From: Sphingobium faniae
GTDB taxonomy: Bacteria > Pseudomonadota > Alphaproteobacteria > Sphingomonadales > Sphingomonadaceae
DNA length: 64,000 bases
NCBI GenBank assembly: GCA_900100475.1
Contig: FMTU01000008.1
Location: forward strand, 5,984 to 69,983
Direction: 5' to 3'
The notes under the pieces are model-generated. The model searched no databases and was not told the DNA's origin. It saw only the letters and a list, made by a program, of their open reading frames with translations. Below, piece by piece: positions 45,799 to 53,934 of the stretch. Both the position numbers and the translations under genes were made by a program. How positions within the stretch are numbered: the first letter of the stretch is position 1; each line of letters begins with the position of its first letter.

Positions 45799-46470
45799 CT
45801 ATGCGGCCGCCCGGTGATGGCGCTGCGAGGCAAGCCGCCTGCGCGCGGTGTGATAGTGGCCGTTGTCCAGTTCGATGCCGGTCCAGTCGCGGCCTAGCTG
45901 CTGCGCTGCCGCCAGGGTTGAACCGCTGCCGCTGAACGGGTCCAGCACAAGGTCGCCCGGCTGCGTGAACGCCTCGATCAACGGCACCAGCGCCTCAATC
46001 GGCTTCTGGGTGGGGTGCAGACGGTTGCCGGTATAGGGGAAGTCCAGCACATCGGGGATAGGCCGCGCCGGACGGATGGGATTGCCCTTAGCCAGCAAAT
46101 AAGCCTGTTCATGTTCATAGCGAAGGAAACGGGCCGATGATGCATAACGCTTGCGAAAAACAAGGTGTCCGACAACACGGAAGCCCGCCGCCTTCCATGC
46201 GTCCATGAAAAGGTCGATCTTGTTCCAGCCATAGAAAGAGACGCAAAAGCCTCCGTCCTTCAAGACGCGGTGCATCTCGGCAAAGGCCGGGCGGAGCCAG
46301 CGGCCGTTATCGTCGTTCGCCACCTTGCGGCCCTGGCGGTCCCGGTAGCGGGTCACATAGGGCGGATCGGTCAGGATGAAATCCACCGTGCCGTCATCAA
46401 AGCTGCGCATCACGTCGATGCAATCGCCGTTGAAGATCACATTGCGGGGAGCCTGTGCATTGCTGGTCAT
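45799..46470 (-). CDS. DNA adenine methyltransferase, beta class, orphan
   Basis: 223 aa. NVIFNGDCIDVMRSFDDGTVDFILTDPPYVTRYRDRQGR carries motif IV DPPY; LHPTQKPIEALVPLIEAFTQPGDLVLDPFSGSGSTLAAAQQLGRDWTGIE carries motifs X and I (FSGSG). It is a complete small N6-adenine methyltransferase. No endonuclease is nearby, so it probably protects the element from host restriction or regulates it. Confidence 0.92.
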   Translation of the reverse strand: MTSNAQAPRNVIFNGDCIDVMRSFDDGTVDFILTDPPYVTRYRDRQGRKVANDDNGRWLRPAFAEMHRVLKDGGFCVSFYGWNKIDLFMDAWKAAGFRVVGHLVFRKRYASSARFLRYEHEQAYLLAKGNPIRPARPIPDVLDFPYTGNRLHPTQKPIEALVPLIEAFTQPGDLVLDPFSGSGSTLAAAQQLGRDWTGIELDNGHYHTARRRLASQRHHRAAA

Positions 46471-46750
46471 GTCTCAAATCCTCTGGGTCTGAAGTTCAGC
46501 GAAGCGGAACGCCGCGCCTGAACTTCTGCCCGTCGGCGAGACCAGGGTAGCAACTGGCAAGGGCGGCCGGGGTGGAGGGGAATCACCCGCCTGCACAAGG
46601 CTTGCCGCGGAAGGTGGGGATACCGCCCCGGACGGTTCCACTTCCCTTGACCGGCGCGAGGACGGAGTCCTTAGCAACGATCGCGCCGCCCTGGCGGCGC
46701 AGGACGACACGCCGGCCATGCCGGCACACTCAATGTTCAGAAGATGAATT
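46471..46750. other. Non-coding gap, 280 bp
   Basis: Short frames are open but lack domain signals and ribosome sites. A small palindrome GCCGGCCATGCCGGC lies near 46712-46726. Probably the promoter of the adenine methyltransferase gene and the 3' flank of the next gene. Confidence 0.5.
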
Positions 46751-47143
46751 TCAGGCTGCGAGGCGTGCGACTGGCGTGCTGATAGTCCGCGCCGACAGGA
46801 TGCGCAGCGACTTCACCGCGCAATCGAGCGAACTGGCCAGTCCGCTTTTACCCGATGAAAAGCCGGTGCCCTCGAACAGACCGATCAGACGATGCTCGTC
46901 TTCGGAGAGATGCGTGCCCTTACCGACGGCGATCCGCCTGCCGGATACCGCTTCGGCCAGAGTCAGGAAGCTGTCGAACACGGGCGCCAGCATATCGTGA
47001 CCATCGCGGGACAACAGCGAGAACAGACCGGGTTGGACCGGCTGCCGATTGTCCCACGCTTCCCGCCAGCAACGCGCCGCGGCGATCAGCATCGCGGGCA
47101 CGATGCCCGCATCATGCGATGGCGGCAAGAAATGGCGGGTCAT
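46751..47143 (-). CDS. Hypothetical protein of the element
   Basis: 130 aa from ATG 47143. HDAGIVPAMLIAAARCWREAWDNRQPVQPGLFSLLSRDGHDMLAPVFDSFLTLAEAVSGRR and KGTHLSEDEHRLIGLFEGT are helical and regular, suggesting a real small soluble protein. No family recognised. An in-frame upstream ATG was not used because the sequence before 47143 lacks coding character. Confidence 0.7.
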   Translation of the reverse strand: MTRHFLPPSHDAGIVPAMLIAAARCWREAWDNRQPVQPGLFSLLSRDGHDMLAPVFDSFLTLAEAVSGRRIAVGKGTHLSEDEHRLIGLFEGTGFSSGKSGLASSLDCAVKSLRILSARTISTPVARLAA

Positions 47144-47310
47144 CGTCGGTCCTTTCGGTTTTGCCCCTCGCTCTCTTTTTGAGAATTGTTCGCAGCGGTA
47201 GCGGCAACTCATGACTGGCACAAGACAGCGCGGCTGATTGTATCGCCCCTGGCGCCCGACCGGGCGTCCGAAGGAAGCGCCCCGCCATTGCTGGCGGGGC
47301 ATGGCGCTGG

Positions 47311-47628
47311 TCAGCGGGACCAGAGCAGGATGTATTCGCCGGGGTGCTCGTTGCTCTCGACCAGGCTTGCGTAGAGCGGCGCAGGGAAACAGGGATCGTC
47401 GATCTTGACCGAAAGGTAGTCGCGCTCGTTGCGGCTGGTCTTGATCCAGGCGGCGCCGACCTCGACCTCGATGTGATCCGCGTTGGCGAAGGTCAGCCGG
47501 TAGTCGGGCGCCCGGTCGCTATCCTTCTCCACGGGCACGAACCTCGCGCGGGTGTTGAGTGTGAGGGTGGCGACCTTGCCCTCGATGACGCCGTCCTTGC
47601 CCCTGGTGAAAGTGCCGATGGTGCTCAT
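47311..47628 (-). CDS. DUF736 family protein (copy 3)
   Basis: 105 aa. STIGTFTRGKDGVIEGKVATLTLNTRARFVPVEKDSDRAPDYRLTFANADHIEVEVGAAWIKTSRNERDYLSVKIDDPCFPAPLYA is a textbook DUF736 protein, closer to the family norm than the copies at 37664 and 38044. Function unknown. Confidence 0.92.
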   Translation of the reverse strand: MSTIGTFTRGKDGVIEGKVATLTLNTRARFVPVEKDSDRAPDYRLTFANADHIEVEVGAAWIKTSRNERDYLSVKIDDPCFPAPLYASLVESNEHPGEYILLWSR

Positions 47629-47975
47629 GATGATACTCCGTTCGCTTGTCCGGGCCGCGCCCATCGCGGCCTCGTGGCGATCGGGGATCGGGGACGTTCG
47701 GCAGCGCACCGCTGCCCGGAGTTCCGGGCTTGCGGCCCGTGGACGGCCAAAGGACCACTTTTTTGTTTCGCGCTGCAAAGCCGAAGGCGGCGGAAAAAAG
47801 TGGTCCGGCGCCGTTGCGCCGACAGGCGGACCCGATCAGATCCAGCCATGAGGAAGGCCGTGAGGGTCGGCCAGGCAGGCAGGACAGAGGACAATGATGC
47901 GCCCGGCGTTTCATCGCAGGGCGAGACGGGTCGGTAGCAATGGTCGGTTACGCCCTCAATGTCACCGTGACGGAA
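47629..47975. other. Non-coding gap with a 13-bp perfect inverted repeat (47752-47806)
   Basis: GGACCACTTTTTT at 47752-47764 is repeated inverted at 47794-47806 with a 29-nt spacer. Read on the plus strand the left arm ends in six T and the right arm begins with six A. No gene is supported in the gap. The repeat could be a terminator-like or binding site structure upstream of the DUF736 gene. Confidence 0.6.
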
Positions 47976-48215
47976 TCAGCGCGGGGAGAACAGCTCGAAG
48001 AACAGGCGCTCGGCCTCGGCCATGCCTTCATCGGTCAGCCAGACGGACTTCGCCTTGCGCACCGGATCGGAAATTAGCCCGCGTTCATGCAGCCGATTCA
48101 TCGCGCTCCAGTCGAAACCCTTCCAGGCCGTGCCGGTGGCGTCGAGATTGAGCCACAACAGAGCAAGCACCGCCTCGTCGATTCTGCCGGTATCGATCTC
48201 TGTCCGCGAATCCAT
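47976..48215 (-). CDS. DUF6429-like small protein
   Basis: 79 aa. IDTGRIDEAVLALLWLNLDATGTAWKGFDWSAMNRLHERGLISDPVRKAKSVWLTDEGMAEAERLFFELF looks like a winged-helix-type small protein and fits the DUF6429 family. Function unknown; family members are frequent in mobile DNA. Confidence 0.82.
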   Translation of the reverse strand: MDSRTEIDTGRIDEAVLALLWLNLDATGTAWKGFDWSAMNRLHERGLISDPVRKAKSVWLTDEGMAEAERLFFELFSPR

Positions 48216-48413
48216 GGACCGAAGGATAGCAAACCGGGAGATATGGCGCATCCGCGATCCCGCCGTCAGCACGTATCTCTGCTACGCTTCGCTTCGCTAT
48301 TTCCGCCTCGCGCCGCCGTGCGCCGAATCCCACCACCGCCGCCATGGTCCGGCAGACGTTTGTGAAATGGCGATTTTGCTGGATTCCCGCGGGACGTGCG
48401 GCAGCTTGGGTGC

Positions 48414-48659
48414 ATGGTACTCTCTCGAAAACGCCGCCGTCGCGCTCCCCGAGGCTGGTCGCAAGGGCTGGAAGACCTGCACGATTACTACATGCAGCCG
48501 CCGCCGACGCGCGCGTCAAAGCGCGGCAACACCGCCAACGCGCCGATCATCGTCACCGACGACTGGCCCGAGCAGGTTCCCATCGGCGATGCCGAACTGC
48601 GCGTCATCGAAGGCGGCTTGCGCGAGGAACTGGACGCGCTGTTCGGGACGCTGCCGTGA
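48414..48659 (+). CDS. Small hypothetical protein upstream of the TacA-like gene
   Basis: 81 aa, basic N-terminus (MVLSRKRRRRAPRGW) then polar (NTANAPIIVTDDWPEQVPIGDAELRVIEGGLREELDALFGTLP). No recognised family. It ends 116 bases before the second TacA-like gene. An in-frame start at 48396 is possible. Confidence 0.55.
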   Translation: MVLSRKRRRRAPRGWSQGLEDLHDYYMQPPPTRASKRGNTANAPIIVTDDWPEQVPIGDAELRVIEGGLREELDALFGTLP

Positions 48660-48775
48660 TGCAAATCGGGTCTCGCGTCCTGCGTCTTTGCGCTCGGGTG
48701 ATACGGCCGGCAAACCCTGGTGATATTGACCGGCACGGTATTATGCCGTACATCTTTCTCCAAAGGAGATCAGCT

Positions 48776-49066
48776 ATGTCGGCCCTTCAAAAACGCCGGA
48801 AACCGGAGCGCGAGATGAAGCGCGAACGGATCGAACTGCGCGTCAGCGCATCGGCCAAAGACCTGATTCAGCAGGCGACGGCCGTCACCGGCCTGACGGC
48901 AGGAGACCTCGCCTATGAAGGCGCGCGTCGCGTGCTCGACGAGCATCAACGCCTGGTGCTGTCCGGCGCGGATCGGGATGCCTTCTTCGAGGCGCTGATG
49001 AATCCGCCGGAGCCGTCCGAGCGGCTGATCGCCGCCATGCGCCGTCATCGCGATCTTGTGGGCTGA
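48776..49066 (+). CDS. tacA: TacA-like (DUF1778) antitoxin, second module
   Basis: 96 aa. MKRERIELRVSASAKDLIQQATAVTGLTAGDLAYEGARRVLDEHQRL is the DUF1778 domain, followed by a toxin-binding tail (VLSGADRDAFFEALMNPPEPSERLIAAM). A strong AAAGGAGAT ribosome site precedes the ATG. The acetyltransferase gene starts 3 bases after its stop. Confidence 0.9.
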   Translation: MSALQKRRKPEREMKRERIELRVSASAKDLIQQATAVTGLTAGDLAYEGARRVLDEHQRLVLSGADRDAFFEALMNPPEPSERLIAAMRRHRDLVG

Positions 49067-49069
49067 CGA

Positions 49070-49579
49070 TTGGCGATCGTCTTCGAAGCCCTCGGCAAGC
49101 ACCATGATCGGTCGCGCTTCTCTTGCGGGCAGGCCGATCTGGATGGCTGGTTCCGGCGACGCGCCGGTCAGGATGACCGCCGTCACGTCGCGCGCGTCTT
49201 CGTCGCCACGGATTCGGAGATGGGCATTGTCGGTTTTTACAGCCTGAGCGCCTTCAAGCTGGAGCTGGGCGAGCTTCCTGACGAAATCGCCCGCAAGCTG
49301 CCGCGCTATGAAAGTGGTTATCCAGCGGCGCTGATCGGACGCCTTGCGCGGGACGTTCGGATGCGCGGCAAGGGCTTCGGTGAAGTCCTGGCGGTGGATG
49401 CGATCCGGCGCATTCTCGGCGCCGCCGAGACGCTGGCGGTGCTGGCCATTGTCGTCGATGCCAAGGATGAACGCGCGGCGGCCTTTTACGAGGGACTTGG
49501 CTTTACGCCTTTCCCGCGGCAGCCGAACCGGCTGTTCCTGCTGGCGTCGTCGGCGGTGCGGGGACTGGAGAAGATGTAA
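49070..49579 (+). CDS. tacT: TacT-like GNAT acetyltransferase toxin, second module
   Basis: 169 aa from a TTG. FEALGKHHDRSRFSCGQADLDGWFRRRAGQDDRRHVARVFVATD is the typical start of TacT toxins; MRGKGFGEVLAVDAIRRI holds the acetyl-CoA loop (RGKGFG) and KDERAAAFYEGLGFTPF the end motif with Tyr. It differs clearly from the copy at 33830, so the two modules were probably acquired independently. Confidence 0.9.
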   Translation: MAIVFEALGKHHDRSRFSCGQADLDGWFRRRAGQDDRRHVARVFVATDSEMGIVGFYSLSAFKLELGELPDEIARKLPRYESGYPAALIGRLARDVRMRGKGFGEVLAVDAIRRILGAAETLAVLAIVVDAKDERAAAFYEGLGFTPFPRQPNRLFLLASSAVRGLEKM

Positions 49580-49618
49580 TCGCGGTCGTGGGCCGCTGGT
49601 TGATGAAAGGATGTTGTC

Positions 49619-51325
49619 ATGGCGACTGTCGCTCACGCCGAAACCGAAACGCCGCCGCTCGTGGCCACGGCCCGCGCCGCGCTCTACCTGCGCGTTTCCA
49701 CCCCACGTCAGGCGGAGCATGATCTGTCGATTCCCGACCAGCGCCGCCAGCTTGAGGGCTATTGCCTCTCGAAAGGCTGGGAGGTCGCGGCCGAGTTCGT
49801 CGAGCCGGGCAACACGGCTACCGACGATCGTCGCCCATCGTTCCAGGCGATGATCGACGCGGCGATGGAAAAGCCTCCCGCGTTCGACGTGATCGTCGTC
49901 CATAGCTTCTCGCGCTTCTTCCGCGACCAGTTCCAGTTCGAGTTCTACGTCCGCAAGCTGGCGAAGAATGGTGTGCAGCTTGTCTCGATCACGCAGGTTC
50001 TCGGCGATGATCCGGCGAGCGAGATGATGCGCAGGATCATGACGCTGTTCGACGAATATCAGTCGAAGGAAACCGCCAAGCATACGCTGCGCGCGATGAA
50101 CGAGAATGCGAGGCAGGGTTTCTGGAACGGCGCCCGCCCGCCGATCGGCTACCGCGTGGTCGAAGCCGAGAGGCGCGGCGCGAAGATCAAGAAGAAGCTG
50201 GAAATCGACCCGATCCATGCCGAGACCGTGCGCCGGATTTTCCGTCTGGCGCTGGAAGGCGTCGATGGACGCGGGCCGATCGGGGTCATGGCGATCGCCT
50301 GCTGGCTCAATGAGAACAATATCCGCACCCGCTATGGCGGGCGCTGGGGCAAGGGCATGGTGCATCAGGTGCTCACCCGGACGACTTATATCGGCCAGCA
50401 CCGCTTCAATACCTATGATGCAAAGAAAGGGCGTCGGAAGCCCGAGGCCGAGCACGCGATCATGGAGACGCCGCCGATCGTCACGGTGGCAGAGTTCGAG
50501 GCCGTGCAGCGCTCCTTGAAGGCGCGCAGCCCGAAGATGATGCCGCCGCGTGCAGTGGGCGGCACGACGCTATTGACGGGCATCTGCTTCTGCGCGTGCT
50601 GCGGGGCCGCGATGACATTGCGCACCGGCACCAGCCGGAGCGGGCTGGAATATCGCTATTACACCTGCGCCACCAAGGCCACGAAAGGGAAGACCGGATG
50701 CCCAGGCGTGTCTCTCCCGATGGACCAGTTGAACGAGGCGGTGATCGAGCATCTCGAAAAGCGCCTGCTCGATCCTGCGCGGCTTGAGGTGTTGATGGAC
50801 CAGCTTATCGCGCGGCGGGAGGAATGGGTGACCGAACGCCGCCAGCACGTCGCCGAGATGGAACGGCGGGCGACCGAGGCCGAAACCAAACTCTCCCGGC
50901 TCTACGAGGCGATCGAGAATGGACTGGTCGATATGGGCGATCCGTCGCTCAAGGGGCGCATCGCGGAACTGACCGCCATCCGCGACCAGGCGAGAGGCGA
51001 TGCCGAGCGCGCGGTCGCGCACATCGAGCGGATCAGCCCGGAGATCACGGTCGAAAGCCTTCATGCCTTCGCGTTGGCTGCGAAGCGGAAGCTCCGGTAT
51101 GATGATGGTTCCTATGCCCGAAATCATGTGCGGGCCGTGGCTCAGCGTGTCGAAGTCCATAGCAAGACGGACGTGCGAATCCTTGGCACCCGCACCGAAT
51201 TGCTGCGGACCCTCACCGCCGCCTCTGGCGTAGAGGCGGCGGTGCTAGGGACTCGCGGTTTTGGACCGAAATGGTGCCCAGAAGAGGACTCGAACCTCCA
51301 CGACCTTGCGATCGCCAGCACCTGA
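49619..51325 (+). CDS. Large serine recombinase (integrase of the element)
   Basis: 568 aa. The resolvase-type catalytic domain begins ARAALYLRVSTPRQAEHDLSIPDQRRQLEGYC with the catalytic Ser in YLRVS, then VVHSFSRFFRDQFQFEFY. The recombinase domain spans about 175-300 (ARPPIGYRVVE, LNENNIRTRYGGRWGKGMVHQVLTRTTYIG), the Cys zinc ribbon about 322-360 (GICFCACCGAAM, YYTCATKATKGKTGCPG), and a coiled-coil region follows. The last 18 residues are simply the translation of the antisense of tRNA-Leu, so the natural end of the gene depends on the attachment junction. It should integrate and excise the element. Confidence 0.93.
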   Translation: MATVAHAETETPPLVATARAALYLRVSTPRQAEHDLSIPDQRRQLEGYCLSKGWEVAAEFVEPGNTATDDRRPSFQAMIDAAMEKPPAFDVIVVHSFSRFFRDQFQFEFYVRKLAKNGVQLVSITQVLGDDPASEMMRRIMTLFDEYQSKETAKHTLRAMNENARQGFWNGARPPIGYRVVEAERRGAKIKKKLEIDPIHAETVRRIFRLALEGVDGRGPIGVMAIACWLNENNIRTRYGGRWGKGMVHQVLTRTTYIGQHRFNTYDAKKGRRKPEAEHAIMETPPIVTVAEFEAVQRSLKARSPKMMPPRAVGGTTLLTGICFCACCGAAMTLRTGTSRSGLEYRYYTCATKATKGKTGCPGVSLPMDQLNEAVIEHLEKRLLDPARLEVLMDQLIARREEWVTERRQHVAEMERRATEAETKLSRLYEAIENGLVDMGDPSLKGRIAELTAIRDQARGDAERAVAHIERISPEITVESLHAFALAAKRKLRYDDGSYARNHVRAVAQRVEVHSKTDVRILGTRTELLRTLTAASGVEAAVLGTRGFGPKWCPEEDSNLHDLAIAST

Positions 51326-51358
51326 AGCTGGTGCGTCTACCAATTCCGCCATCTGGGC
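51272..51358 (-). tRNA. tRNA-Leu (anticodon CAG), integration target
   Basis: 87 nt including CCA on the minus strand. The acceptor begins GCCCAGA and ends TCTGGGCACCA, the anticodon stem-loop is CCAGC-TTCAGGT-GCTGG (CAG), there is a long variable arm as in class II tRNAs, and the T-arm has GGTTCGAGTCC. The recombinase gene ends inside it (to 51325), which marks the 3' half as the att site. Confidence 0.96.
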
Positions 51359-51454
51359 ACGGGGTAGGAGCGCGCAGTTAGCCGCTGGCCGGGGGGCTGT
51401 CAATTGCATGAGGCGCATAATTTTTCTGACTGGGTGCGCCGAACCTATTAAAGG

Positions 51455-52249
51455 ATGAGCAAAGCTTTCTCTCGCCATGCAGGAGGATCGGTCCTGAATA
51501 TCGCTCAACCATCACCGCCCGCTTTTCATCCGCGTCCGGACGGGTCGAAGCTGGCCTATCGTCATCACGCGGGCGCTGGCCCGACGATCGTCTTCCTGCC
51601 CGGCTATATGTCGGACATGGAAGGCGGCAAGGCCGTGGCGCTCGACCGATGGGCGGCGGAGCAGGGGCGCGCCATGCTGCGGCTCGACTATGCGGGCAAT
51701 GGCGCGAGCGAAGGCGCGTTCGAGGATGGCACGCTCGCCAGTTGGCGGGACGATGCCCTGCTGCTGATTGATGCCCTGACACAGGGACCGCTGCTGCTGG
51801 TGGGGTCGTCCATGGGCGGCTGGCTGGCACTGCTGATTGCGCTGGCGCGAGCCGATCGCGTGGCGGGCGTCGTCGGCATCGCCGCCGCGCCGGACTTCAC
51901 CGAATGGGGCTTTTCGCAGGCCGACAAGGCGAAACTGGCCGCCGAAGGCCGCCTCGCCGAGCCGACGCCCTATGGCGACCAGCCCATTGTGACGACGCGG
52001 GCCTTTTGGGAATCGGGGCAGGCGTTGAAACTGCTGGAGAGCGAGATCGCGCTCGATTGTCCGATCCGGCTGCTTCAGGGACAGGCCGACCCCGATGTAC
52101 CGTGGGAGACGGCACTGAGCATCGCCCGGCAGGTGCGTTCATCCGATGTGCAGATGCTGCTGGTTAAGGACGGCGACCACCGCCTTTCGCGCGATGGCGA
52201 CATCGCCCTGTTGATCGCCACGGTCGACAGCCTGCTGGACGGAATCTGA
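51455..52249 (+). CDS. Alpha/beta hydrolase
   Basis: 264 aa. IVFLPGYMSDMEGGKAVALDRWAAEQGRAMLRLDYAGNGASEG, nucleophile elbow LLVGSSMGGWLALL (GSSMG), Asp in GQADPDVPW and His in VKDGDHRLSR complete the triad. It resembles the ABHD10-like esterases or thioesterases of Alphaproteobacteria. It is the first chromosomal gene after tRNA-Leu and shares one base with the next gene. Substrate unknown. Confidence 0.88.
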   Translation: MSKAFSRHAGGSVLNIAQPSPPAFHPRPDGSKLAYRHHAGAGPTIVFLPGYMSDMEGGKAVALDRWAAEQGRAMLRLDYAGNGASEGAFEDGTLASWRDDALLLIDALTQGPLLLVGSSMGGWLALLIALARADRVAGVVGIAAAPDFTEWGFSQADKAKLAAEGRLAEPTPYGDQPIVTTRAFWESGQALKLLESEIALDCPIRLLQGQADPDVPWETALSIARQVRSSDVQMLLVKDGDHRLSRDGDIALLIATVDSLLDGI

Positions 52250-53118
52250 TGCCTTTCCTTCTCCCCCTCCTCCTGCTGATGCCGCAAGCCTATGATCCGG
52301 AGATCGAGGCGGTGATGAACCGCAAGCGCAAGGAGGCCGTCGAGGCCCGCGCCGCCGCCGCGCAGGCGGCTTCCCCTCCCCCGGCGGCGCAAGCGACGCA
52401 GGACGGCCTGATCCCGGTCCCGCCCAAATATGCCGCCCCTTTCGAGGCCTGCATCGACGCCGCTCTGGACGCGCCCGAAAAGGGCGTGGCCTTTGCGGAG
52501 AAATGGCGGATCCAAGGGGGCAGCTTCTATGCGCGGCACTGCATGGGCTTTGCCTATGCCCGGGCGGAGCGATGGGCGCCCGCCATCGTCGCGCTGGAGC
52601 AGGCGGCCGAGGAAGCCGAACGCACCGGCGAGATGGCGCAGAGCGCGCGGCTCTGGGCGCAGGCGGGCAATGCCGCGCTGGCGGGCGGCGACGCGACCAA
52701 GGCGAAGGCCGATTTCGACGCGGCGCTGGCGCGCGGAATGCCCGATGGTTTCGAAAAGGGCGAGGCCTATCTGGACCGCGCCCGCGCGCTGGTGGCGCTG
52801 AAGGACAATGACGGCGCGCGGGAATCGCTCGACATCGCGTTGGTGCAGGCCGCGAAGGACCCGCTCGCCTGGCTCCTGTCCGCCACGCTGGCGCGGCGCA
52901 TGGGGGAGATGCCTCTGGCGCAGGCGCATATCGCCCGGGCCGTGCAATTATCGCCCGATGACGCCTCGGTCGCGCTGGAGGAAGGCAATATCGCGATCCT
53001 CACCGACCATGGCGACATCGCCCGATCCGCATGGCAGCGGGCGGTGAAACTGGCCCCCGAAACACCCGCGGGCAAGGCGGCGGCTGACAATCTCACCCGC
53101 CTGCCGCCCGTGCCCTGA
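52249..53118 (+). CDS. TPR-like repeat protein, probably exported
   Basis: 289 aa. A short hydrophobic N-terminus (PFLLPLLLLMPQAY) suggests export. Residues about 70-285 are Ala-rich helical pairs of TPR type (AERWAPAIVALEQAAEEAERTGEMAQSARLWAQAGNAALAGGDATKAKADFDAAL, DNDGARESLDIALVQAAKDPLAWLLSATLARRMGEM). Likely a periplasmic scaffold; partner unknown. The start overlaps the previous stop by one base. Confidence 0.8.
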   Translation: MPFLLPLLLLMPQAYDPEIEAVMNRKRKEAVEARAAAAQAASPPPAAQATQDGLIPVPPKYAAPFEACIDAALDAPEKGVAFAEKWRIQGGSFYARHCMGFAYARAERWAPAIVALEQAAEEAERTGEMAQSARLWAQAGNAALAGGDATKAKADFDAALARGMPDGFEKGEAYLDRARALVALKDNDGARESLDIALVQAAKDPLAWLLSATLARRMGEMPLAQAHIARAVQLSPDDASVALEEGNIAILTDHGDIARSAWQRAVKLAPETPAGKAAADNLTRLPPVP

Positions 53119-53137
53119 CGGTTCAGCGCCCGACGGT

Positions 53138-53842
53138 TCAGTTCAGGTAGAAATCGACGGTCGTGACGACGCGCACCTTTTTGTAAGGCGTGTCGCTCGA
53201 TCCGTCCGCTTCGCCATCGCGCGGTTCGATGGAGAAATAGCCCTGCGTGGCGCTCTTGATGCCGCCCACGCTGGCGCCGCTGTCGCGCGCGAACTGTTCG
53301 GCGGCGGCGCGGGCGTCCTTGGTGGCGGCGGCGACCATCTGGGGCTTCACGTCATTCAGCCTGGTGAAGCTGTAGCGCATCCCCGATCCTTCCTGCAGCG
53401 TCACGCCGCGCCGGACCAGATCGAATTGCTGCGCCACGGCCCGTTGCGCGCGGGCGATATCCGTCGTCCGCAACAACATGCGCTGAGTGATCGTGATATT
53501 GTTGACGCCATTGTTGATATATTGGTTCACGCCCGCGCCGACCGGCGTCAGCGCGTCCGCCTTGAACCCGAGGCTCTCGAAATAGGCCTTCAGTTCCCTG
53601 GTATTATTGTCGATTTCCGCCCGCACCGTGGACAGGTCGAAGCCATTGGCCGAATAGCTGATCGACCATGTCGCCAGATTGGCGGTCACGTCCTTTTCCG
53701 CCAGGCCCCGCACCGTGACGGAGCGGTCCGCCGCCTTCGCGCGCTTCAGCCCGTCGCCGAGCAGATAGCCGCCGCTCACCACGCCCAGCGCCAGCAGCCC
53801 CGCGCAGCCCAGCAAAACCTTGTCCCGCATTTCCAGCGCCAT
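53138..53842 (-). CDS. SIMPL domain-containing membrane-anchored protein
   Basis: 234 aa from ATG 53842 with AGGAT upstream. One N-terminal helix (LLGCAGLLALGVVSGGYLLG), then SVTVRGLAEKDVTANLATWSISYSANG and ITQRMLLRTTDIARAQRAVAQQFDLVRRG, the SIMPL (DUF541) fold, ending PYKKVRVVTTVDFYL. Periplasmic; family function is poorly known, with links to oxidative stress in some bacteria. Confidence 0.9.
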   Translation of the reverse strand: MALEMRDKVLLGCAGLLALGVVSGGYLLGDGLKRAKAADRSVTVRGLAEKDVTANLATWSISYSANGFDLSTVRAEIDNNTRELKAYFESLGFKADALTPVGAGVNQYINNGVNNITITQRMLLRTTDIARAQRAVAQQFDLVRRGVTLQEGSGMRYSFTRLNDVKPQMVAAATKDARAAAEQFARDSGASVGGIKSATQGYFSIEPRDGEADGSSDTPYKKVRVVTTVDFYLN

Positions 53843-53934
53843 GCCGATCCTCCCTCTTCCTTCACGGATCAACCCATCCTATCTTGGAAAGGTTCCTATA
53901 GAGCTTGAGATGAACCGTTGCTTGCTGGCGACGA

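Larger units (their letters stand above)
18541..51330. mobile_element. Integrative and conjugative element (trb-type) with RepA; left limit uncertain
   Basis: The interval carries a full conjugation set (trb mating-pair genes, coupling protein, VirD2-like relaxase, transglycosylase, TraF), a RepA replicon, orphan methyltransferases, toxin-antitoxin genes and a large serine recombinase whose end runs into tRNA-Leu at 51,272. The right end is well supported by that junction. The left end is drawn at tRNA-Asp only because the LysR/TrbK-like/DUF2274 genes belong to the trb module; no matching repeat was found, so the true limit may differ and could lie outside the window. Confidence 0.7.

Noticed and set aside
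46474..46719. Minus-strand 81-codon frame upstream of the adenine methyltransferase
   Set aside because: Ser/Arg/Pro-rich with no ribosome site or family signal; typical GC-rich spurious frame.
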